NCBI RefSeq assembly: GCF_958979055.1
Contig: NC_084887.1
Coordinates: forward strand, 23,991,044-24,055,043
DNA length: 64,000 nt
From: Alnus glutinosa
Lineage: Eukaryota; Streptophyta; Magnoliopsida; Fagales; Betulaceae
Direction: 5' to 3'
A model generated the notes under the pieces. That model did not search any database, was not told where the DNA came from, and saw only the letters and a program-made list of their open reading frames with translations. How positions within the stretch are numbered: position 1 is the stretch's first letter; each line of letters opens with the position of its first letter. Made by a program: the position numbers and the translations under genes. Shown piece by piece: positions 1 through 11,844 of the stretch.

Positions 1-321
1 TTCCAATGAATAGTACTCAGATGGCCTCATCGCTGAAGTATGGAACATATTATTCAAAAAGCTAATCTAATTTTTCACGGAATTTCTGAAACTCAGTGCA
101 AAGAGAAAAGGGAAGTAGGGTCCGTGTTTTGATTTTCTCCTCAACTATGGTTACAGAAAGTCCCAACAATTTTTCGAATGGTAGGGCCAAAATGGAATCC
201 AATTCAATGTGAACATAATATGTTGTTTCTCCACCTCTCATCCACAAAGAATGAAGAACCAATAATCTATAGCAGTATACATGAAACTGTTCGTGAAAAT
301 CTATGACGAACGCTAGAAAAC
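1..321. other. 3' flank of the kinase gene
   Basis: No supported gene. A short minus-strand open frame at 62-325 has no recognisable domain and abuts the kinase stop codon, so this stretch is most likely kinase 3' UTR and downstream sequence. Confidence 0.5.
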
Positions 322-2265
322 TCACCGAATCGTATTATGTGACTTGTAAGGGAAGCGTGATGGAGTTGAGGGGGATAATTCAATCGGCAGTTGGGGCGGT
401 TCTGACTGGCCAGCAAGCATCCCAACAACCTCTTTCATGGATGGCCGGCGAGCAGGCCTCTTCTGCAAGCAAATCAACGCAACGGTGATGCAAAGGAGAG
501 CCTGTTCGCGATCCAAACACTGAATAGACTTATCAACCAGATCAAGAAGCTTTCCGGTGCGGGCAAGCTGACGTGCCCAAGACAAGAGATTGGCGCGTTG
601 GAAGTCCGAAATGGGCGTATTCAACACCTGAAGTGGGCGGCGCCCGGAGATCAGAACCAGCAATAAGACCCCATAGCTATATACATCACACTTTTCAGAG
701 ATATTTTCACCAACACCATACTCAGGGGCAATATAACAAACGGTTCCTCGCATACTCGGAGTACTACTAATACCACCACTCTTGCCAATTTCCCCACTAA
801 ACGAATAATCATGGCTATTGCGGCGAGCTCTCCATACCTCACTGGTGAGCCCATCCAACCACCGATCCATACTACCCCAACTCCTCTGACTCCGGCTTCT
901 CCCTCTCTTCTTGTACAAATCCTCGTCCCTCGGCCACCACTCATCGCAATTGTCATCGCTAATAAACCCCATTTGCTTCATTTTGTTCTTGTTTTTCTTC
1001 TTCCTAGTTAGCTCTTCACAATACTCTTCCTTCCACCACTCTCTCGCCGGCCTCCGCTTCTCCTTAGAATTCTTGGAGCTCTTGTCCTCCTCCATTGTCA
1101 TCCACCACTCCAATCGCCTCCTGTTCTTGTTCTTCTTCTTCAACTTCTTCTCTGACTTTCCAGTTGCTCCACTACCCGAAGAAGCGCCAACCCAGTCGCT
1201 TTTCGGCCTCTCCTTGTTTATCTCTGTCCCAATCCACTCCATCACGTAGTTCTTTGTCTCTTTCCCGCTCCTTCCTCCTCCACCAACACCAAACAGCTCG
1301 TTCCCACTCTCAACGCTGCCCCTGTCGAAATTCCCCTCCGAAACGCTCGGCGATACCGCCGTCACGGGATGGACACTCTCCGGTGACGATGACCGACCCA
1401 CAACCCCATTGAAATCCTCAAAAGTAATAGTCACGCTCTCGGTCTCCTCAACTACTGATCCACAATCCTCTACGACTCTACCTCCACCAGCACCTCCACC
1501 TCCACCACTGCCCTCCTTCGCGGCCAACCCACCGCCATCTTCAACCTCTAACGCAATCTGGTTCTCTGGTTTCAGCCTAGCAAGCCCGAAATCCCCAATC
1601 CTGGCCGAGAAGTGCTGATCCAAGAGAATATTACTAGGCTTGATATCGCTGTGAATCACCGGCGGGTCCAGGCCATGCAGATACTCGAGCCCTCTGGCGA
1701 TATCGAGAGCGACGGCGAAGCGCCTCTTCCATTCCAAGAGCTCGGGGGGTCGTTTGCCGCGGAGCAGCGCGTCCTGGAGATTTCCGTTGTGCATGAGTTC
1801 GTAGACGAGAAGCATACGGCGCCGTTTGCGGTCGGAGGAGAAGCCGAGCACGGGGACGAGGTGAGGGGAGTGGAGCTTGGAGGCGAAGAAGAGCTCGTTG
1901 TGGAACTCCCGCTCGCCCTGGAGGGAGCCGGAGTCCATGGCCTTGACGGCAATGGGCACGGGCGGGGTGCGGTCGAGGGAGCCGGAGAAAACAGGGCCGA
2001 AACCGCCCTGGCCGAGGCGCTGCGAGAACGAGTGCGTGGCGCGGCGGAGGGCGGAGTAGGAGAAGCGGTGAGGTGGGGGGCAGGAGTCGGAGGGGGCGGT
2101 GGCAGTGGAGTTGGTGCGCTTGTGGCTGATAATCTTGCGGTAGAGGATGACCAGGATTGAGAAGATGGCGAAGGAAGCGACCAAAAGGGATTGGGTCGTC
2201 GGGGAGGGAGTGGGCGCAGGCGATGGGAATGGGGATTGGGATGGGGGGATTTGGCGGCCTGGCAT
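322..2265 (-). CDS. Receptor-like Ser/Thr protein kinase with long activation-segment insertion
   Basis: Intronless, 647 aa from the ATG at 2265; the open frame continues four codons upstream only through a GTG. Residues 24-46 form one membrane-spanning helix after a short Pro/Ser-rich N-terminus, so there is no large ectodomain. The kinase domain shows the Gly-rich loop LGQGGFG (about 84-90), VAIK-type Lys108, the catalytic loop HSDIKPSN (205-212; Ser instead of Arg before Asp, a non-RD kinase), DFG 225-227 and APE 513-515. Between DFG and APE lie about 285 residues instead of the usual 25-30; they are Gly-, Ser- and Lys-rich and carry three Trp-Trp pairs (near 387, 410, 443). From memory, the Arabidopsis At2g45590/At4g25390 group has the same kind of insertion, so this is probably a conserved subfamily and not an assembly fault. 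Ligand and substrates are unknown. Confidence 0.9.
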   Translation of the reverse strand: MPGRQIPPSQSPFPSPAPTPSPTTQSLLVASFAIFSILVILYRKIISHKRTNSTATAPSDSCPPPHRFSYSALRRATHSFSQRLGQGGFGPVFSGSLDRTPPVPIAVKAMDSGSLQGEREFHNELFFASKLHSPHLVPVLGFSSDRKRRRMLLVYELMHNGNLQDALLRGKRPPELLEWKRRFAVALDIARGLEYLHGLDPPVIHSDIKPSNILLDQHFSARIGDFGLARLKPENQIALEVEDGGGLAAKEGSGGGGGAGGGRVVEDCGSVVEETESVTITFEDFNGVVGRSSSPESVHPVTAVSPSVSEGNFDRGSVESGNELFGVGGGGRSGKETKNYVMEWIGTEINKERPKSDWVGASSGSGATGKSEKKLKKKNKNRRRLEWWMTMEEDKSSKNSKEKRRPAREWWKEEYCEELTRKKKNKNKMKQMGFISDDNCDEWWPRDEDLYKKRGRSRSQRSWGSMDRWLDGLTSEVWRARRNSHDYSFSGEIGKSGGISSTPSMRGTVCYIAPEYGVGENISEKCDVYSYGVLLLVLISGRRPLQVLNTPISDFQRANLLSWARQLARTGKLLDLVDKSIQCLDREQALLCITVALICLQKRPARRPSMKEVVGMLAGQSEPPQLPIELSPSTPSRFPYKSHNTIR

Positions 2266-3760
2266 GGCGGCGATCACTTCTTCGGAAATGGTATTGAGAT
2301 TACAACGGCAGAGACTGACGAAGTTTCATGATTGAGAGTTGAACTAGAATATGGCAGAGAAGAGATGATTCATGAATCAAGACTTCTAAAATTATGCCGT
2401 ATCCCTTTTCTGTACGAGGAATATGGAACGAACTTGTTTAACATCAATCCAAGGAAAAAATATTATATCTATATATAAATATATATATATTAGGATATAT
2501 AAATATATCCTATATCAATATATATTATAGGATATTATGGTCAACAAAATAATAATAAATATATATATATATATTATGAGATGACGTTATATTAAAATTT
2601 AATTTTTAAATTAACATTTGTAAAATTAATAATAATAACAATAAGAACTTATTTTCACTGCGACGTATATATAGAGAGAGAGTTTGCATTGTTTACAAAG
2701 AAGTTGGCTTAAGGGTTTGTGATTTTTAAAATATTTTATTTGAAAACGTGATTTTTAAAAATATAATTAATAGCAAAATTATAGTTTAACTTTTAAAATT
2801 GTGTTTTTTTCAAAATAACACATCATTGCTTGTAATTTGAAAACACAATTTTTCTTCGTTTTCAGAACACAATTTCTAAAAAAAAAAAACAAAACAAAAA
2901 AGTAATGACAAACAAATAATTTTTTACAATTTAATTTAAAATCTCTCCGTCTCTCGTCTCTCCTCCTCATAAAAATTTTAAAATTAAATTTAAAACGTAT
3001 AAAAATCTACATGACATCATCCAAATCCGTTTACAAATTACGCAAATGAATTCTATTGGCAACTGCCCCGAAAAGGCAGGAAAAAGAAGTAAAAAAAATA
3101 AATAAATAAATAAAATGTAAGGAAAACAAAAAAAAAAAACAAAAAAAATGCAAAGGGAGGTAGGTTGAAACTCAGCCAATCAAGGGGAAAATAACGTGCA
3201 AAAACTTGCTGGCATTTGGTCATAGTTTGTTTATAGAAAGTGGAGTAGGTAAAATGTGGGCGGTATTCTTCCTCCTTCAATATCATCTTCTTCCTTCCCG
3301 CTTTGACCACTCAACAAAAGAGGCCCGAAGACAAAAATAAAACCTTTTTTTTGTTTTTTTCTCTTGGCTGGTTTGACTCTTCTTCTTTTTTCATCATATT
3401 AGACTTGGCCTAGTCTACTTTAATTTATTTAAAAGAAAATAGAAAAATATGCAAAGGTCCAATGCTATCCAGATCTATATCATAGTCCTGGGAATTTTAA
3501 ATTAACAAATTTATTAATTATTCGTTTGAATCCAACATTATTTATGCTGCATATATAACATAAAGTATTTAATAATAAGATATGTCTTTCTTATTTCTAA
3601 ATTCCATTTGTCATTGTAAATTGCCAAATTCAATTTGTTATTGCGACGTCAAAGACTTGATTTTGGATTTCTATTATAAGATTCATTCCTATTACCTCGT
3701 CAATGGACAGCCTTATTGTATTATATTTTTGTGTGCATTACTTGATTTGACTTTCACTAA
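2266..3760. other. Kinase upstream region, AT-rich
   Basis: Contains the kinase 5' flank, TA-rich microsatellite-like tracts (about 2460-2580), and a degenerate relative of the TAA-type MITE from about 2709 to 2940 (repeated 'gtgatttttaaaa' phrases after a TTAAGGG start). Pyrimidine and purine runs near 3100-3400 generate meaningless open frames. No gene seen. Confidence 0.5.
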
Positions 3761-3900
3761 CGGTGCGTTTAAGACTACGATTTCGTAAATAAAAAATACG
3801 ATTTTAAACTAAATCACAAAAAATCAAATTTTCAAATCATACATTTAAAAATCGATATCTTTAAATCATACTTTTTGAAATCACAAACCTAGACAGACCC
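3761..3900. mobile_element. Short MITE, TAA target duplication (family A, copy 1)
   Basis: A 140-bp element flanked by TAA on both sides (3758-3760 and 3901-3903). One end reads CGGTGCGTTTAAG then a TACGATTTCG motif; the other end is the inverted equivalent, TTTGAAATCACAAACC. It resembles the elements at 18926-19242 and 30645-30920. The 3-bp TWA duplication suggests the PIF/Harbinger superfamily. No coding capacity. Confidence 0.6.
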
Positions 3901-3903
3901 TAA

Positions 3904-4657
3904 TTATATCTGATTTTATTATGATCCGTCTTTGTTATTCACTTCTCATTTCAATTAAGTATATCACGTATTAGGCAAGAGTTCGAGGTGTGCATGGAAT
4001 AATGTTAGAATATAAATTAAATTATTCAAATTTTCACTTTTTATTGGCTTAAACTTTTAAGATAAATTGTGATTTAACTTGCACTTTCTTTTTCTTTTTT
4101 GATTGTTTCCTTTGAATGAATCCCCGCCATCCGAATCGAAGTGCTATGCCGGTCCTCTCCAATTCTATCACACATAATTTTTCCTTTGCATAATGAAAAA
4201 TCATATAAGTATCTCTAAAATTATGATTCATCATTGTTAACTCTTCAATAAGCTTCGAAGTCTTGAAGAAATAAGCAAGACCTTTATATGCTTATGTTAT
4301 TATTGAAGGTCAATCATTTGGTATAATTTCAAGATAATTCTTTTGGAGATCTTTTATAGCAATCTATTTCCCTTCATGTGCAAGTATATTTAATTAAAGT
4401 TACTTCTACATTTCTATGATCATCTTCTATAGGTTTTCGAGAATCTTGATTATTCAAATGTTGAAGATTTTCTTCAACCACTTTCAACACCATTTTATCT
4501 TTATATGCTTTCTATTCTTTTCATTCTCCTTCTATTCATTGGATGACTTATTTACTTCTCATTCTTTTCATCCTTAAATTTGCCTACTAGGTAATAGGTT
4601 CACAAGTGCTACTATGTTACGAGCATTTTTATCGATTGGAATAGCCCAAAGTGTCAA
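3904..4657. other. Intergenic, nothing recognised
   Basis: AT-rich unique-looking sequence. No domain-bearing open frame, RNA gene or clear repeat boundary was seen. Confidence 0.4.
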
Positions 4658-4907
4658 TGTAATACCTTCAAAATTAATTAATTAAGATAATTAATTCAGA
4701 GTGTTACTCATATCACTTCCAATATAATTAACTAGTAATTAACTAGACCTAGTGCCTATAATGACCAATATCAAAATAAAATGCAGAGGAAAGTGAAATA
4801 TTGATTTAAACTGAAAGTTTAAATACCTATGTCATTTTCTATCATCATTACAAGTCAAAGCCCCCAAGTACAAATAATTACAAAGTATACAATACCATCT
4901 CAAGTAC

Positions 4908-4910
<3 letters not shown>

Positions 4911-4980
<70 letters not shown>
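4911..4980. repeat. (AT)n microsatellite
   Basis: About 34 TA/AT dinucleotides in a row. It creates an artefactual Tyr-Ile open frame. Confidence 0.95.
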
Positions 4981-4981
<1 letters not shown>

Positions 4982-5434
4982 ACAAGCCTTCTTTCAATGT
5001 CACAAACCTTGCGAGAAGCCCTAAACCGCCCTCTTGGGGTAACCCTACCAAACTCTAAAACAAATATGTTTTTCATGTAGAAAAGTAACTACATAAGTTT
5101 ACTACTTAGGAAGTCAATTGTTAACGGAACCTAGCCCATGCAATAAGCCTCGTTTAGTTGGAAATAAATAGAAACGTTATGAGGTTTGAGTAAACTAGTG
5201 GGTATTCTCTATGTTATTACACCATTAGAGAAAAATAGTGCATTTGTAAAGCAATTAGGGCATAATCTCGGGGACAACACATATAGGAGTTTAATGCAGA
5301 AAATCATGCTAATGAATTCTGAAATAAAATGCCCGATCTTATCTTTTAACTCGCTGACTATGATGTTCTAAAGGAACGATCCATCGTTATGATTGGAACC
5401 TTAAAAACAAGTGTACATTTTGAAAACCCTAATT

Positions 5435-5702
<268 letters not shown>

Positions 5703-5930
5703 AACATGCATTCACATAATTTAAATATCATATTATTTTTATGGGCTTAAACAAGTGATTTGTAAAATATTTGTCATGTGTTTGGGCGGGGTGTTCCAAA
5801 CATCCCTATAGATAGTTTTTTTACAACTACAATGGAAACTTGTTTTAAGCCCTTATTGTATAGTTTCATTCACATTTTATGATCAGGTCTATATTATTTT
5901 GATGACATACCTGATCAGGTGAATCTGTGA

Positions 5931-6868
5931 CCATACTATTGAAAATATTAATGTTTGAAAATCTTAGTTTAAAAGTTCATGTGAAAATTTACTCACCATG
6001 TCTGTCGAAATCCTAGAAGTAGTTGTTAGGATACTCATTGACTCTCTTATCTGCAAGTTATTCTACCATTAGTAACACTTTTAGATCAAATTCTAACTTT
6101 AATTAGAATCTCCTAAATAGAAAAATAAATAAAACAAAGAAAATCCTACATTTGACCCAGTCTAACAGGTTCTAAGGCTTAAAAAGGCTTTCTTTATAGA
6201 CACTAACCAGGCCCTAAAACGAAGCTCAAATACTAAAGTTTCAAGCTTTAACAAAAAATCTAACCTTTCATATAGAAACCGAAACTTTTTCTATCAATAC
6301 CTCAAAGTCTCATGAATCTACACAACAACACATATATAAGTTAAAGATCTACTCTTTAGCAATATGAAACTCAAAATATGACATCTCATCTACAAGACCG
6401 TACTATTGAAAATATTAATGCTTGAAAATCTTAATTTAAAAGTTCATGTGAAAATTTACTCACCATGTCCGTCGAAATCCTAGAAGTAGTTGTTAGGATA
6501 CTCGTTGACTCCCTCATCTACAAGTTATTCTACCATTAGTAACACTTTTAAATCAAATCCTAACTTTAAATTAGAATCTCCTAAATCGAAAAATAAATAA
6601 ATAAAACAAAGAAAATCCTACCTTTAACCCATCTAATAGGTTCTAAGGCTTAAAAAGTCTTTTTTTATAGACACTAATCAGGCCCTAAAACGAAGTTCAA
6701 ATACTAAAGTTTCAAGCTTTAACAAAAAAATCTAACCTTTCATATAGAAACCAAAACTTTTTCTATCAATACCTCAAAGTCTCATGAATCCACACAACAA
6801 CACATTTATAAGTTAAAGATCTACTCTTTAGCAATATGAAACTCAAAATACGACATCTCATCTACAAA
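5931..6868. repeat. 467-bp tandem duplication
   Basis: Two copies offset by 467 bp, beginning CCATACTATTGAAAATATT (5931) and CCGTACTATTGAAAATATT (6398) and both ending near a 'catctcatctacaa' phrase. They differ by scattered substitutions and small indels only, so the duplication is fairly recent. No coding content is recognised. Confidence 0.9.
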
Positions 6869-7495
6869 ACTCAAACTCTCTAACCCTAAAGTCACAACCT
6901 TTCATCACAAAAACTCAACTTTACCTTCAAAGCTTCTAACACACACGCACAAACACACCTAAGGAAAACAACACATCACAGTAGCTAAACACATCATTAA
7001 AAACTGAGATAGGCTAAGGAAATTGGCTTATGGCTTACCCACAATAGTATTAGAGCTCAAATCCTCAAGAAATCCATCATTTCTCATCTTCCTTCTCTTT
7101 CTCTTTCTCTAGTGGCTAGGGGACACACCAAATGGTGCTTTAAGACTTGAAATGGGGGCTTTTAAAGACCCTCAATTGCATCTATGAAGTGTTAGACCTA
7201 CTTGATTTGTATGCAGACTATCACTCTTAAGACAGTCTTCTCATCGTCAATACGAATTTCTTAAAATGACTTTACGTCCTTTGTGGCATTATTTGGACAT
7301 TCTCTAGTGACTAAATTGAAGTGGCATTTTTAGGACGGTTTACAGACCATTCGGACATTATTCGCAACAAATTTCTCCTAAGTGTTTAAAATCTTATTTT
7401 CTCATCGTTTTGGGATTTGTGACTTCTGATTCTATTACAAACACTTAGGCACTAATTAGGGTGTGCTTAATCTGAGTTTAGGGCGAGGTATTACA

Positions 7496-9053
7496 ACTGT
7501 AACACTCAAGATTTTAGATATGAAATTTGAGCATTTAAAAGTCACTAACGATAATAAAAATAGAAATGCTACATGAGTCGTAATAGTTTAAAGCACGGTT
7601 TCACCTGATGATCTCGAATCAATTGAGATTCAAGACTTTGACTTTCTGAATTAGAAATATTCTAGATTAATGAGCCCCATCCGAACGAGAACTAGGTCTC
7701 GTCCAAATGAGTCTAGGGTAAAATTGGGGAGCACAAATCCATTGAGTCATGTCCGTACTAGAAAAACATTTCATCCTAACGAGGACCGAATCAACGACTA
7801 GATCCAGTCACGTGCAGATTTGATGGACGGATGGTCATTTAAAGCTATTTGATAGAGGTTCATCCGAACGAGGTGGAATTCACGCCCGAGTGAAAAAAGG
7901 ATATCCATGTGTTGCAAAAGTGATGGAACAACGTGGCCTTTGACACAGGCTCATCCAAATGAACCAAATAGCATGTCTGGACGAAGTTTAACAATAGCAA
8001 AAAAAAAATTGGTTATAAATAGGACACTTCAGTTGAGAGAAATTCATCTCTCTCATTTTGCATCTCCATAAACTTGTGAGACTCGGTTTTGTGAGAGGAA
8101 AGGCTTAAATTATAGTATAAGAATGAGAGGGAACTTAAAGGAGAGGTTCTTGAAGGAGCTACAAGACGAAATCTCTACACCCTCTTTGAACTCTAGCTAT
8201 CAAAGCTTTATTGTAGTATGCTAGCATATTATATAGTTGTCATTGGCATTGAAGTGTTGTTGTGTGGTGTGCTAAGTAATTATGATATAAGTTGTAGTAT
8301 TTTTTGTGTTGTTGTTATTGAAAGTATAAGAAAACTAGGGATTTTCTCAAGTATGGAGGAATGTTACGTGAAACGTTGGTATTTTTACATGCATGTTTAG
8401 TTGTAATGAGTTGGATTGTGTAAAATATGAGTTTTTGATGTGTTAGATTTTTTGTAAGGAAAATAGCTTCTGCACTATGAACATTTGAACAACCTTCAAG
8501 TCCCATCTGGACTAGTTATTTGATAAAAAAAGGTACAAAGACCTTGGTCAGTATCTCACTCGGACCCCGCCTGGATGAGGTGTTTTTATAGGGGAGACCC
8601 AAGAGAATTGGTCAGAGTGCTAGTTTGAACCAAGTTCGGACAAGGTGGAAATTCGAGAAGCTTGGTTAGTATCTTGTTCGGACCCTGTCCGGACGAGGTT
8701 AGCATCAAAGAAGCTCGGTCAATATCTCATTTAGACTCTATTTGAATGAGGTTAGTAATAGAAAGGCTTGGTCGGTATCTCATTTGGACCTTATCCAGAC
8801 AAGCTACTTTGATGATGAAAAGTTATGAGTTTTCTAGGGAGAAAAATGGTAATTGAAAGTCTAATATAATCTTAGGACAGTGACAAGTTTAAATTTTAAT
8901 ATGTAATCATAACTTAATACAGAATGGTTACGGACTACGGAAGTTGAACACATTAGCAAACGGTTAAGTAAAATATTCCAACCACGAGCTATTATTTTAC
9001 ATGTCATAATTTGTCATGCATATTTACTAACTATAAGCCCCGTGTTTTAGAAT
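7496..9053. other. Repeat-derived region with LTR-promoter look
   Basis: Starts near TGTAACACTCAAG (7500), an LTR-like start, and holds a TATAAATA box at about 8013-8022 followed by a leader-like stretch. Phrases of the type 'ccgaacgag / cggacgag' recur at 7680-7990 and again in a tandem array at 8540-8820. No gag/pol or target duplication was found, so the assignment to an LTR retrotransposon is inference. Confidence 0.35.
8540..8820. repeat. Degenerate ~53-bp minisatellite
   Basis: Units starting at about 8658, 8711 and 8764 (53-bp spacing) and a more distant one at about 8540 share the pattern 'aagCTTGGTCagTATCTcattCGGACcctgtCCGGACgAGgt' with moderate divergence. Confidence 0.7.
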
Positions 9054-9621
9054 GTGTTCATATATGCATTGCATACCAGCTGTAACCCAACTCTTGCCCA
9101 ACTTCATCAATGTCTGCCACATTCACTTCTAGACTCTTCTATCCGCAAGTCTTCATCGCTTTCTCTTTTCACTTCTTTCATTTTCTTCTTTTTACCAAAT
9201 GCACATGACAACAAGATTTGTGAGAGCAACAGACGCTGCCCACCTCCCCTCCCGAGGGGATCCCCGGCCACCAGAAGGAGCCAAATTGCAGCTTTGTGGG
9301 GAAAATTCTGATGGGCGCCAATCAAGGAGGGATTGACGATTCCTCTTCCATAACTGATGCACGGAGGCGAGATTCAAAGAGCAAGATCAGGGGGGGAGTA
9401 TATTTTGGGCATTAAATCGGAAGAGATACACAAGCGCGAAGGAAAACTGAAGTTGCTCGGGAAGTGAAAAAGAAATAATATTAAAGTGTATGGCGTAAGA
9501 GCTTTAGGGGTTAAATTTGGAGATAGATTCTGACAAGAATTATTTTCGTGAAACGAGAAAGAGTTTGATGCATGAGAGAGATTGAAAAATTTCTCCAATA
9601 TTTAATGAATTTTTTAAAATA
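9054..9621. other. Intergenic, no recognised gene
   Basis: Slightly higher GC near 9230-9400, but the open frames on both strands (60-85 aa) match no family I know and overlap each other. I do not call a gene. Confidence 0.4.
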
Positions 9622-10240
9622 CTTTTTTTTTCATTTTTTTTTTTTTATAGATACGTTACAAAAGAAACAAACAACCAATGCCGAAAGGAATTGGCAAAAA
9701 TTACAACAATTAAAACTAAAGCGAGGCACCATTGTTCAGAGGATCATTGTCACTGACAAAAGGAACAGGAGATGGATGGAAAAAGGATGAGGTGGGAATG
9801 CTGCTGGAACTAAATCTAGCTGCGACCCAATGTGTCACATAATGGGCACCGAAGTTTGCACTTCTATTGACTTTTTATACTGATCATGAAAAATCAGGAG
9901 GAATAGAGTCTAAAGTATTGTGAATGATGTCAATGATACGTCAATCCTGAAATTGTTGGATGTTAAAGAGCAAGAATAACTACTTGAGAATCACCTTCAA
10001 TTATGAACCTGTTGAGATGAAGCGAGGAAGCCAGAGAAATAACAAGTTGTGCGGCCAAAGCCTCACCTTTATTAGGAGAACATTTGAATTGTATTTGGAT
10101 GTCATCTTGACCAATTGCCCCTTGTTGTTTCTGCAAATAACTGCTTGGCAAGAAAAGGATTCCCGAATTGGTGGCTTTGTTTTCCAAGTGAAGGAACAGT
10201 ACACAGTAATGCGGTTACTATTCATATATTTCTTTTTTTT
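9622..10240 (-). pseudogene. Non-LTR retrotransposon 3' remnant with RNase H-like domain
   Basis: The minus-strand frame at 9963-10187 contains a GEALAAQLVISLASSL motif followed by FIIEGDSQVVILAL, typical of the plant RVT_3 RNase H-like domain found at the 3' end of LINE-type elements and their host-captured derivatives. Downstream, stops interrupt a reading that still resembles the family (a 'VNRSANFGAHYVTHWVAA' stretch near 9830). On the plus strand a T-rich run at 9622-9648 follows, which corresponds to the poly(A) tail of a minus-strand insertion. Upstream reverse transcriptase is absent, so this is a 5'-truncated, mutated copy. Confidence 0.7.
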
Positions 10241-11385
10241 ACTTTTTCATATTTTTTAATACCAATTAGCATCAAAATATTTTCTTTTTTTTTACTTTTT
10301 ATATCACATCAATAATTTTTTATTACTATTCAAATAAAAAAATTTACTACAATCCAAAATTTTTTTACTTTTTTATACAATTTTTTAATTATTATTATTT
10401 TATATCACAACTACCGCTTTTTACTAATTCTAAAATTAATAACTCATTGTTTTGCTCTGTACATACTTTTGTCAAATAAGCTCAGTTTATCAAAATTAAT
10501 CTTGTCCCAATATAGAGGCGGTCTGACCACTTTTTGGGGATAGGCTCCAACTTGGGCCTTTACAAAGTTAGGTGCGTCAGAAATTGAAAAGAATGAAAAG
10601 TAGCATTGATTACTGAGATCACGTGAGGCCCACGCCACGCCTGAGTTCTTTGAAAGGTGTACAACTGCATTTCCCTCTTCTTCTTTCTTTCACACGTGTA
10701 GTACTGTAGATAGATACCCCTACCACTTTTTTGATCGTGCTGTGACTTCAGCCAATAGCCATGCAAATCCACTTTCTCATATTGTACGGATGGCTCTCGC
10801 AATCAAAAGTGCTGGGAGCCTGACACGTCTCAGTGACGTACAGCTGAGGCTTCTTTCATATAACCTCACACGTCAATATCGTATCCATCCTTTACAATAA
10901 TTTATTTTTTAAAAAAAAAAAAAAATTTCAAATGTACAGATATTTTTTACAATTTATATATAAAAGGACACATATCATTTAAACATATGAAAAATACATA
11001 TTTTTTTTATTAATGCTATTAAAAAAAATATAAGAAGTATAAGCTATTTAAATAACATGTACTTCTCACATATCAAGAAACACATGTCCTTTTTATATGT
11101 AGGTTTCCTGCAAATCAACTTGTAAGAAATTTCTATCCTTTTTAAATTACGTTAATTTAGGCTGTTTATGTATCAAATGGCATGAAAAATATGATATGCT
11201 AATAATGAGAATTGAATATATTTTTATCAGATTCTTACACTTTATGTCGTATAAAAACTTTGAGAAAAAAACTGTATCCCTTCAAAAGTGAATAAAAAAC
11301 TTTTTAAAATTTTTTATTTATTTTTTTGTTGTTTTAGTAACATGTTCTATCTTTAATACATATCATTTTTCATGTTGTACGATAA

Positions 11386-11427
<42 letters not shown>

Positions 11428-11844
11428 CATGAATTCACATAATTTGAGAATCTAAAATTTCTTTAAAATTGTAGAGAATCCTAATCCATATCGGGACCTT
11501 ATATAAAACACTCATCTTAAATTTTCATATGGTGTATTTTTTTATTAACGAGAAATAATATAAATATACATATATCTCCTACATATTTTTTTGTACATCC
11601 CCATTCAACTAAATTTTAAATTTACTATTGAATTTGTAAAACTCAATATAGGTCTTACAAATCCAATGGTAAATTTAAAAATAAAATATATAAAGATGTA
11701 TTTATATTGTTTCCCTTTATTAATATGACCAAAAATTCGTTCACACTTTGTTTTGAAAACAAAGCCCATTCGTTAATCTTTCCTACACTGCCAAAAGAAA
11801 AAGATATATATACTTCTGAAAATTGTTATTGGCCAACCAAAACA
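10241..11844. other. Intergenic, 3' of GMT1
   Basis: AT-rich. The 10450-10880 stretch is less AT-rich and contains CACGTG-like sites (about 10620 and 10690) but no gene. A run of about 36 A residues lies at 11389-11424. No RNA gene was seen. Confidence 0.4.

Noticed and set aside
811..2160. Plus-strand open frames of 60-182 aa opposite the kinase
   Set aside because: They are antisense shadows of a GC-rich kinase ORF; Ser/Pro- or Gly/Glu-rich with no domain.
2266..2277. Upstream GTG start for the kinase, and a TTG at 16700 for GMT1
   Set aside because: Eukaryotic nuclear genes start at ATG as a rule; the first in-frame ATGs are at 2265 and 16691.
5931..8820. CRISPR array
   Set aside because: Only two long or a few degenerate tandem copies with no spacers, in a plant genome without cas genes.
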